Shown: piece after piece, positions 1 through 7,363 of the stretch
Layout: each line of letters starts with the position of its first letter
Position numbering within the stretch: position 1 is the first letter of the stretch
Assembly: GCA_017557185.1 (NCBI GenBank)
Contig: JAFZAP010000018.1
Span: 1-34,081 of the forward strand
Source: Prevotella sp.
GTDB taxonomy: Bacteria; Bacteroidota; Bacteroidia; Bacteroidales; Bacteroidaceae
Reading direction: 5' to 3'
DNA: 34,081 nt
Position numbers and translations under genes: made by a program
Notes under the pieces: model-generated
The model's database searches: none
What the model saw: only the letters and a program-made list of their open reading frames with translations
Told to the model about the DNA's origin: nothing

Positions 1-3000
1 ATGAGAACTACTAATCTATTCAAGCAATTGCTCCCTTCTCTGGGACAGCTTCTTTCTCCCTCCCTACGGGGGAGGGCTAGGGTGGGGCTTTCTCCCCTCC
101 ATTTGAATCGGGTCTGGGGTTGGCTCCTCCTTGCCTTCTTTATTTTCTCCTCTCCCTTAGGGAGGGGCTGGGGGTGGGCTGTCACCGCCTCGGCACAGGA
201 AGCGTATGCCTGCTACACGTCGTCGAACACGACGCTGACGTTCTATTACGACAACCTGCGGAGCACGCGCACGGGAAGTACTCTTCTCTTGAATACAGGT
301 ACTGATGCACCTAAGTGGAATGGCCCTGGTGCTACGAATATTACTTCTGTCGTCTTTGATGCTTCGTTTGCCAATGCCCGCCCGACAAGCACTTTTGAAT
401 GGTTTTGTTCTATGACAAATCTGACCTCCATCACGGGCATCGAATACCTAAACACCAGCCAGGTAACGAACATGAGTGAAATGTTCACTTCGTGTAAAAA
501 ATTGACGTCAGTCGATCTTAGCCATTTCAACACCAGTAATGTGACATCAATGCACCATATGTTCCAGGATTGTATAGCCTTGTCATCCCTTGATCTGACT
601 TCTTTCAACACAGCGAACGTGACGGCTATGTACTGTATGTTCTTGGATTGTTCCAACCTGACCTCACTCAATCTAAGTAGCTTCAACACCGCAAGGGTAA
701 CTCATATGTATAGTATGTTCTCCGGTTGTAGCAACCTGACCTCACTCAATCTAAGTAGCTTCAACACCTCTAACGTGACCAGTATGTATCATATGTTTAA
801 TGGTTGTAGCAGCTTGACCTCCCTTAACTTGAGCGGTATCAATACCACCCAAGTGACCGATATGAATGCTACGTTCTCTGGTTGCAGCAACCTGACCTCC
901 CTTGACCTGAGCGGCTTTGACACGCATAACGTGACCAGTATGAATGCGATGTTCTCCGGTTGTAGCAACCTGACCTCCCTTGACCTGAGCGGCTTTGACA
1001 CGCATAACGTGACCAACATGTACGCTATGTTCTCTGACTGTAGCAGCCTGACCTCCCTTGACCTGAGTAGCTTCAACACTGCTATGGTAACCAACATGAG
1101 TTATATGTTCAGTAAGTGTTCCAGTCTGACCTCCCTTGACCTGACCAACTTTAATACGGCACTGGTGACTAACATGGATAGAATGTTCTTAGATTGCAGC
1201 GACCTGAAAACCATCTATGCCAGCAGCCTTTGGAATGTCAACAGGCTTACGAACGACGTCAACAACCATATGTTTGAAGGTTGCACAAATCTGGTTGGCG
1301 GTCAGGGAACGACATACAAAAGCAACTATACCGGCATATCCCGCGCCCACATCGACGGAGGCGGGGCCGACCCAGGCTATCTGACCGATCCTAATGCCAA
1401 CGGGGCATATGCCGTGTTGAACGATGGTACGCTCACCTTCTACTACGACAAGCTCCTGCCCACTCGCACTGGTACGATCTACTCGATGCCAGCTTCAACA
1501 AAAAGTCCAGACTGGCCGACATCCTCTTCTGTAACCGCAGTGGTGTTCGACTCTTCGTTTGCCAACTACCAACCGACGAACACAAATAATTGGTTTAAAG
1601 GTATGGCAAGGCTTCCCTTCTTCATTTCTTATATGCCAATCCCATTTATAATTTCAGAAAATACTTTCCCTGATCGCAGTAATCAAACTCTCTTCGTTCC
1701 TGTGGGTTGCCTTTCAAACTATACCACAGCCGATTACTGGAATGAATTTAAGGAAATCAAAGAACCAAACAGGATTACTTTCGAGGATTCAAACGTGGAG
1801 GCTATCTGCGTGCAGAACTGGGACACAGACGGAAATGGCTATCTCGACCAGGTCGAAGCATACATGATCACCGACTTAGGAACCATCTTCCGTGGAAAGA
1901 CCCAGATAACCAAGTTCAACGAGCTGCAGTATTTCACGAACCTGACCACAATCAGCAGTCAAGCCTTCAGCGGCTGCACGGGCCTGACCACTATTGCTAT
2001 CCCCAGCAATGTGACTACCTTCGGTGATCATGCCTTCTCGAACTGCAGCAGCCTGGCAATCATCACCAATCTTAACAATGTGAACACTATCGGCGCGAGT
2101 GCCTTTTATGGTTGCACCAGTCTGGCGAGCGTCAGCATCGATGTCGCTACGGTGGAGAGCAACACGTTTAGTGGCTGCAGCAACCTGAGTCAGGTGACAT
2201 TCGGCAGCAAGGTCGCCAACATTAAGGAGGGAGCGTTTAAGAACTGCACGAAGCTGACCACCATCAGCATTCCTGGTGCGGTGGTTTCCATCAATAGTAA
2301 CTGCTTCGAGGGCTGCACCGCCCTGAATACGGTCACCCTGCATCAGGGCACGAAGTATCTTCTTCCCTCGGCTTTCAAGGGCTGCTACAACCTGCAGACC
2401 ATCAACCTGCCCGAGGGATTGCTTTCCATCGGTGAGAGTGCCTTCCATACCTGTCAGGCTTTGAAGAGCATCGACATTCCCTCGACGGTGACGAATATTG
2501 AAGGCAACGTGTTCCTTCAGTGCACGTCGCTCACGACCGTCACCGTGAACTGGCAGACGCCCCTTACAGTACCCGCCACCGCATTCCCCAACCGCACAAG
2601 GCAGGGGCTTGTCGTGCCCAAGGGCACGCTGGCCGCCTATCAGGCTGCTGACGTGTGGAAGGAGTTCAAGTACTTCCGCGAAGTGGGTGCCGGTTCAACG
2701 ACAATCAAGTTTGCCGATGCCAACGTGGAAGCCCTCTGCGTGCAGCACTGGGATCTCGACGGCGACGGTAAGTTGCAGATCGACGAGGCTGCCTTGGTGA
2801 CGTCGCTGGGCTCGGTGTTCTCAAGCAATGTCAGCATCACCTCGTTCAACGAGCTGCAGTACTTCACAGGACTGACGGCGATTGGCAACAGCGCCTTCAC
2901 CTACTGCACACAACTGACATCGATCGTCATCCCGGAAAACGTGCAGACAATCGGCACGTCGGCCTTCGACGGCTGTACGCAACTGCCAAAGATCGACATC

Positions 3001-6000
3001 CCTGCCAGCGTGACTTCCATCGGACAATATGCTTTCCGCAACACGCCGCGACTGAAGACGGTGACCGTGAACTGGACGACACCGATCTCGGTGACCGCCG
3101 ATGCCTTCCCGAACCGTGCCAACCAGGGACTTTATGTTCCCGCAGGCAAGAAGGCCGCCTATCAGGCTGCCGACGTGTGGAAGGAGTTCATGTGGATTCG
3201 CGAGGCTGGCGAGACCCCGCCCTTCATCGTGTTCGAAGACCCGAAGGTGGAAGAGATCTGTCTTGCGAACTGGGACACCGACGGCGACGGATACTTGCAA
3301 ATGGACGAGGCTGCTGCGGTAACGTCACTTGGAAATAAGTTTAAGAACTCCGAGATTGCCACCTTCGACGAGTTGATTTACTTCACAGGCTTGATCGTCA
3401 CGGGTGCCCAGAGCTTCCGCGGCTGCACCAACCTGAGATCCATAGTTCTCCCGTCGGGTTTGTCGACCATCAGCGGCCAGACCTTCTACGGCTGCACCAG
3501 TCTGGCTAGTGTCGAAATCCCGACAAGTGTTACAGCCATTCAAGGCTCGGCGTTCTCGGGCTGCACGGGCCTGAAGCGCATCGATATTCCCTCGAGTGTT
3601 GAGAGCATCGGCGGGTCTGCATTCAACGGCTGCACCAACCTTGAAGAGGTGACTGTTCACTGGACGACACCTATCACGGGTGTTGACGAAACGGCATTCC
3701 CCGACCGCGCCAGCCAGTTGCTCAATGTTCCAGCAGGCACGAAGGCAGCCTATCGCGCCGCTAATGTATGGAAGGACTTCCTGATGGACTACGGCATTGC
3801 AGTGAAAGGTGTCGACGTGAGCTTCAAGAATAACACCGACATACTGGGCGACGGAAAGGTGAGCTATGACCCCGAAACGCACACGCTGACGCTGAACAAT
3901 GCCAACATCTCCACCGATGCGGCTCCGGGCGTGCAGGTGACACCATACTATCTATATGATGACCTGACCATCAACCTCGTGGGTAGCAACACGCTGACCA
4001 TCTCCGGCTACATCGCCATGCCGCTACGCTGCAACACCACCATCAACGGAACGGGCACGCTGACGCTGACCGGAACGGGCGGTTATATAGATATGCGTGC
4101 CGCAAAACAGCTGACCATCGAGGGCGGCTGCATCATCAATGCCACCGACATCAGCTGCAATACCGACGGAGCGTCGCTGGTGATCAGGGATGTTGACACG
4201 CAGGTGAATTTGACGACAGGTATCAGCGGCTTCGACAGCGTAACGCTGGAAGACGGGCTGACCTTCGCGAAACCGGTGGGCGGCTACTACGACACGACAA
4301 ACAAGTACGTGGCAACAATCTTTGGTAGCCAATGGAACAGTGGTGTTACTATCAGCTCGCGCGGAGACTACGGTTTGAGCGTGAAGGGCATATCCGTGAA
4401 TCCCACCAATCAAGACGACGTGCTGGGTGACGGTACGGTGAGCTTCGATCCCGCAACCCTCACGCTGACACTGAACAACGCCAGCATCGTCACCGAGAGC
4501 GGCCACGCCATAGAGACGATAGCCGACTATAGCGGCGAACAGCTGATTATAGAGCTGTTGGGACAAAACTATATTGATAGCGGTGACGACTATCAGGCGG
4601 ACATCTTGCTGAGCACGAACACATTCATCAAAGGCCCTGGCGAGCTGACGCTCGAGGATAATAGTAGCAGCGCGATTTGGATAAACGGCGGCCACCATCT
4701 GTTTATTACCTACGGCTGTACCATACGCGCCCGCTTCATCGATGCCATAGGCTCCGACCCGGGCAATCTCTTTGTGACTGGTGCCGACACCCGCATCATC
4801 CTGAGAGCAGGTGACGAGACGGAGGCCAACATCTATGGCTTCAACGATGTTATCCTGGATGAGGACAGCGGTCTTGAATTCACCTATCCCGCCGGTGCCT
4901 GGTACGACGGCTACGAACTGTGTGTCATGAACAGCGAAGGCGAAGCCTATGGCGTGACCATCGAATGTCCTCCATACGTCGTATTTGACTCTAGCACTTC
5001 GACGCTGACGTTCTACAACGACAGACAGCGGGCATCGCACAACGCAACGACGGAGAAGGTGTACTTCTTGAACCAAGGAAGCACTGTTCCCGCTTGGTAT
5101 AGCGATAATAGCAGTGCGAGTGTCACCAATGTGGTGTTCCACGAGTCATTTGCCGATGTGTGGCCCACGAGTACCTATGGTTGGTTCACCCAAATGAAAA
5201 ACCTGACCAATATCACCGGTATTGAATATCTGAACACGAGCGAGGTGACGACTATGAGAAGCATGTTCAATAACTGCAGCAAGCTGACGAGCATCGACCT
5301 AAGCCACTTCAATACGGCGAAAGTGACCAGCATGAGGCTTATGTTCTACAATTGCAAAGGTCTGACGAGTCTCAACGTGAGCAGCTTCAATACGGCGAAT
5401 GTGACCGATATGAACTCTATGTTCCAGTATTGCAGCAGTCTGACTGGCCTCGACGTGAGTAACTTCAATACGGCGAATGTGACCGACATGTCGAGTATGT
5501 TCCACACTTGCAGCAGCCTAATGGAGCTCGACCTGAGCAACTTCAATACGGCGAACGTCTCCGACATGCAGGTTATGTTCGTTGATTGCAGCAACCTGAC
5601 GAGTCTCAACCTGAGCAGTTTCAACACGAAGAAAGTGACCGCTATGAACGGCATGTTTTGGGGTTGCAGCAGCCTGACGGAGCTCGACCTGAGCAGCTTC
5701 AATACTGCGAACGTAACCAATATGAAGAATCTATTCATTGATTGCAGCAACCTGAAGACCATCTATGTCAGTGACAAATGGAGTATGGAATCCATAGTTT
5801 CAGGTAATTCAACTAATATGTTCCTGAATTGCACGAGTCTTGTGGGCGGACAGGGCACGGTGTATAGCCCCGATCACGTTCATGAAGGCTACGCCCATAT
5901 CGACGGGGGTGCAAGCAATCCGGGTTACTTCTCGGAGAAGCCTGACGTCCTGCTGGGCGACGTGAACGGTGACGGCAAGGTGGATGTGGCTGACATCACG

Positions 6001-6153
6001 GCCCTGACCAATTATCTGATAGCCTACCCCCAGCCCCTCCCTGAAGGGATGGGAGATGGGTACAACCTCCAGGCGGCGGATGTGGACGGAAGCGGAACGG
6101 TGACGAGTGATGATGTGCCGGCGCTAGTGAACATGGTGCTTGGAAAGGAATGA
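1..6153 (+). CDS. BspA-like modular leucine-rich-repeat surface protein with dockerin-type C-terminus
   Basis: A 2,050-residue predicted secreted protein. The N-terminus (about residues 1-65) is a long signal region ending near TASAQ; its first 14 residues match those of the BspA-like protein at 30501, which supports the start at base 1. Domains in order: 11 BspA/DUF285-type repeats of about 26 residues (about 135-430, pattern LTSLDLSxFNTxxVTxMxxMF); an orphan copy of the header that precedes such blocks (about 470-540); three cassettes, each an EF-hand-like loop (Asp at 608, 918 and 1092) followed by Treponema-type LRRs (IPSSVTSIGxxAFxGC) and an AFPNR...VPxGT tail; two paralogous beta-strand-rich segments (about 1270-1610) with LTLNNAxI; 8 more DUF285 repeats (about 1715-1950); and a two-repeat dockerin-like module (about 1987-2047, DVNGDGKVDVAD then DVDGSGTVTSDD). 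BspA relatives act in adhesion; the ligand here is unknown. Repeat-derived DNA is translated in the signal region and in the dockerin linker. Confidence 0.9.
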   Translation: MRTTNLFKQLLPSLGQLLSPSLRGRARVGLSPLHLNRVWGWLLLAFFIFSSPLGRGWGWAVTASAQEAYACYTSSNTTLTFYYDNLRSTRTGSTLLLNTGTDAPKWNGPGATNITSVVFDASFANARPTSTFEWFCSMTNLTSITGIEYLNTSQVTNMSEMFTSCKKLTSVDLSHFNTSNVTSMHHMFQDCIALSSLDLTSFNTANVTAMYCMFLDCSNLTSLNLSSFNTARVTHMYSMFSGCSNLTSLNLSSFNTSNVTSMYHMFNGCSSLTSLNLSGINTTQVTDMNATFSGCSNLTSLDLSGFDTHNVTSMNAMFSGCSNLTSLDLSGFDTHNVTNMYAMFSDCSSLTSLDLSSFNTAMVTNMSYMFSKCSSLTSLDLTNFNTALVTNMDRMFLDCSDLKTIYASSLWNVNRLTNDVNNHMFEGCTNLVGGQGTTYKSNYTGISRAHIDGGGADPGYLTDPNANGAYAVLNDGTLTFYYDKLLPTRTGTIYSMPASTKSPDWPTSSSVTAVVFDSSFANYQPTNTNNWFKGMARLPFFISYMPIPFIISENTFPDRSNQTLFVPVGCLSNYTTADYWNEFKEIKEPNRITFEDSNVEAICVQNWDTDGNGYLDQVEAYMITDLGTIFRGKTQITKFNELQYFTNLTTISSQAFSGCTGLTTIAIPSNVTTFGDHAFSNCSSLAIITNLNNVNTIGASAFYGCTSLASVSIDVATVESNTFSGCSNLSQVTFGSKVANIKEGAFKNCTKLTTISIPGAVVSINSNCFEGCTALNTVTLHQGTKYLLPSAFKGCYNLQTINLPEGLLSIGESAFHTCQALKSIDIPSTVTNIEGNVFLQCTSLTTVTVNWQTPLTVPATAFPNRTRQGLVVPKGTLAAYQAADVWKEFKYFREVGAGSTTIKFADANVEALCVQHWDLDGDGKLQIDEAALVTSLGSVFSSNVSITSFNELQYFTGLTAIGNSAFTYCTQLTSIVIPENVQTIGTSAFDGCTQLPKIDIPASVTSIGQYAFRNTPRLKTVTVNWTTPISVTADAFPNRANQGLYVPAGKKAAYQAADVWKEFMWIREAGETPPFIVFEDPKVEEICLANWDTDGDGYLQMDEAAAVTSLGNKFKNSEIATFDELIYFTGLIVTGAQSFRGCTNLRSIVLPSGLSTISGQTFYGCTSLASVEIPTSVTAIQGSAFSGCTGLKRIDIPSSVESIGGSAFNGCTNLEEVTVHWTTPITGVDETAFPDRASQLLNVPAGTKAAYRAANVWKDFLMDYGIAVKGVDVSFKNNTDILGDGKVSYDPETHTLTLNNANISTDAAPGVQVTPYYLYDDLTINLVGSNTLTISGYIAMPLRCNTTINGTGTLTLTGTGGYIDMRAAKQLTIEGGCIINATDISCNTDGASLVIRDVDTQVNLTTGISGFDSVTLEDGLTFAKPVGGYYDTTNKYVATIFGSQWNSGVTISSRGDYGLSVKGISVNPTNQDDVLGDGTVSFDPATLTLTLNNASIVTESGHAIETIADYSGEQLIIELLGQNYIDSGDDYQADILLSTNTFIKGPGELTLEDNSSSAIWINGGHHLFITYGCTIRARFIDAIGSDPGNLFVTGADTRIILRAGDETEANIYGFNDVILDEDSGLEFTYPAGAWYDGYELCVMNSEGEAYGVTIECPPYVVFDSSTSTLTFYNDRQRASHNATTEKVYFLNQGSTVPAWYSDNSSASVTNVVFHESFADVWPTSTYGWFTQMKNLTNITGIEYLNTSEVTTMRSMFNNCSKLTSIDLSHFNTAKVTSMRLMFYNCKGLTSLNVSSFNTANVTDMNSMFQYCSSLTGLDVSNFNTANVTDMSSMFHTCSSLMELDLSNFNTANVSDMQVMFVDCSNLTSLNLSSFNTKKVTAMNGMFWGCSSLTELDLSSFNTANVTNMKNLFIDCSNLKTIYVSDKWSMESIVSGNSTNMFLNCTSLVGGQGTVYSPDHVHEGYAHIDGGASNPGYFSEKPDVLLGDVNGDGKVDVADITALTNYLIAYPQPLPEGMGDGYNLQAADVDGSGTVTSDDVPALVNMVLGKE
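31..178 (+). repeat. Two or three G-rich hairpin elements inside the signal-peptide codons
   Basis: Two clear copies of a dispersed element with the form CTCCC-TCCCT, short loop, GGGAGGG, then a G-run tail lie at about 54-88 and 147-179. A shorter related arm begins at 31 (CTCCCTTCTCTGGGAC). The G-runs at 68-87 and 160-178 each have four tracts of three or more G, which fits the G-quadruplex pattern. They are read in frame as LSPSLRGRARVG and SSPLGRGWGWA, which lengthens the signal peptide to about 65 residues. Confidence 0.8.
655..1045 (+). repeat. 78-bp tandem repeats in the DUF285 block
   Basis: Coding repeats of 78 bp (26 codons). Units starting with AACCTGACCTC at 655 and 733 share their first roughly 45 bases almost exactly, and those at 889 and 967 share more than 60 consecutive bases. 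This points to recent duplication or gene conversion, because other units of the same block are much more diverged. Confidence 0.85.
6022..6060 (-). repeat. Inverted copy of the G-rich hairpin element in the dockerin linker
   Basis: On the minus strand this reads GGGAGGGGCTGGGGGTAGG, matching the elements at 147-179 and 30531-30565 but in opposite orientation. It lies in frame between the two calcium-binding repeats of the dockerin-like module, where it is translated as YPQPLPEGMGDGY. The element therefore occurs in both orientations inside open reading frames of surface proteins. Confidence 0.8.
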
Positions 6154-6247
6154 CCCCTTTACCAAGAATGGAAAATTGATAATTGGAAATTGATAATTGA
6201 TAAAGGAAAATTGAAAATAAAACATTAACGCTCCTTAACTCACTGAA

Positions 6248-6284
6248 AATGGGCAATTCTGAATAATAAACAGAATTGCCCATT
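6248..6284. terminator. Hairpin downstream of the first BspA-like gene
   Basis: A perfect 14-bp inverted repeat (6248-6261 and 6271-6284, core TGGGCAATTCTG) with a 9-base loop lies about 95 bp after the stop codon. It could end transcription from the left, although the T-tract behind it is weak (TATATTT). Its right arm abuts the left 49-bp inverted repeat, so it may instead belong to that element. Confidence 0.5.
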
Positions 6285-6607
6285 ATATTTGGACACTGTG
6301 TAACACAGAAGACCTGCACCCGCTGCACCCACTGCACCGGTGCAGCAGGTGCAGAGTGAAAAGTGCGCTCGACCCGAAGGGGCGCTTGCGTAATAAATGG
6401 AGCAAGAATAGTGAAAAAGACATACGGAACAAACGTGACATAAGTTTTTTGCGGTGTATAGCGGGGAAAGAACAGTGCGAAGCACATTGAACCTTTTGAA
6501 CGTGACAAAGTCACAGTTGAACTTCTTGCGCTCGAGCTTGCTCGCTTTCGTAGTGTAGCGGAGAAAGAACTCGACCGTAGGGAGACAGTGGGCTCTTGTT
6601 TTTGATC

Positions 6608-6808
6608 AGAACTCTATGCTTTACGCATCAAAACTCTATGCTTTGTGACTCAAAACTCAATGCTTTTCAGCGGTCACCGATATGCAGTTATTCCGCTACC
6701 TTTATACGGTAGGGTCACTACCACATAGTGGTAGTGAGTACACCAGATGCTGGTAGAAACATTACCACATAGCGGTAATGACATTACCAGCATGCGGTGC
6801 CATTCTGG
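6608..6808. repeat. 22-bp-period tandem array, nine units (array 1)
   Basis: Units start at 6611 and recur every 22 bp to 6787. The first units carry ACTCTATGCTTT (ATGC at 6616, 6638, 6660 and 6682). The later ones are palindrome-like, CTACCACATAGTGGTAG type, with CC at 6699, 6721, 6743, 6765 and 6787 and GGT at 6708, 6730, 6752, 6774 and 6796, all in exact register. The sequence type changes part way along the array while the 22-bp phase is kept. Confidence 0.85.
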
Positions 6809-6950
6809 TAATGAATTTTGCAATCATTAACAATTGACAGATGAACAGACAAGCAGGAAAAATCTGCGTGATCAGTGGAATCTGTGGGAAAATACTTCTG
6901 TCCGTTTGTCTCGTATGTCTTAACCTTGTTTTTTCACTATTTTCATAGTT

Positions 6951-7075
6951 GTGTCTACTTTCTTAGGAAAGATGTCTACCTTTTCAGGAAAGTGTCTACA
7001 AAGTCAGGAAATAGAGTGTCTACAATATCAGGAAATAGGTAGAAATGTGTCTACCTAAATTAGGAAAAGACACTA
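6951..7075 (+). repeat. GTCTAC / AGGAAA iteron-like repeats
   Basis: Five copies of GTCTAC (6953, 6974, 6994, 7018, 7049), each followed after about 5-7 bases by TCAGGAAA or TTAGGAAA. Spacings are 21, 20, 24 and 31 bp, so unlike the neighbouring array the period is not fixed. They resemble a cluster of protein-binding sites. No replication gene lies nearby in the window. Confidence 0.7.
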
Positions 7076-7296
7076 TTCCCGGTGTCGCCGGTGCAACGGG
7101 TGCAGGTCTTCTGGGTTGCATAGTGTCCAAATATAGTGCGCTTTTGCGTAATCCGTGCAAAAAGGTGTGTTTTCGGAGAGTTAATGTTGGTTAAGGCTCT
7201 CTGAATTGATATGAATTATCCGGGCAGACACAGGGGTCTGCCCCTACGGCTGGCATTGCTCCCAAATACTTTGGGGCATCTCCAAAATCATTCCCA

Positions 7297-7336
7297 CAAT
7301 AAAAGCGCCAGGATACGAGTTGTATCTGGCGCTTTG
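7297..7336 (-). terminator. Terminator of the arabinose operon
   Basis: On the minus strand AAAGCGCCAGATAC pairs with GTATCCTGGCGCTTT with one bulged base and is followed by TTTATTG. It lies about 28 bp past the araB stop codon and is the only strong hairpin at the end of the six-gene operon. Confidence 0.75.
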
Positions 7337-7363
7337 GGTTGTGTTGTAAATCCTTATGGATGT

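Larger units (their letters stand above)
6281..7138. repeat. 858-bp gene-free segment bounded by 49-bp inverted repeats
   Basis: The left arm 6281-6329 and right arm 7090-7138 are inverted copies of one another, 49 bases with about five mismatches (shared core GAAGACCTGCACCCG, outer part TATATTTGGACACT). I see no convincing protein gene between them. The interior holds a 14-bp palindrome CTGCACCGGTGCAG (6332-6345), a palindrome GTGAC-AAA-GTCAC near 6501, the 22-bp array at 6608-6808 and the GTCTAC array at 6951-7075. The form is that of a non-autonomous element with terminal inverted repeats, or of a decayed mobile element. No clear target-site duplication was seen outside the arms. Confidence 0.65.

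Noticed and set aside
4024-5142. 372-codon frame opposite the beta-rich segment of the first BspA-like gene
   Set aside because: Antisense to an uninterrupted repeat protein; no recognisable motif.
5996-6514. 172-codon minus-strand frame containing LPSLQGGAGGRL
   Set aside because: The motif is the translated G-rich repeat in inverted orientation, not protein homology; the rest is low-quality sequence.
6281-7138. Insertion sequence with transposase
   Set aside because: Inverted repeats are present but no transposase frame or remnant could be read between them.
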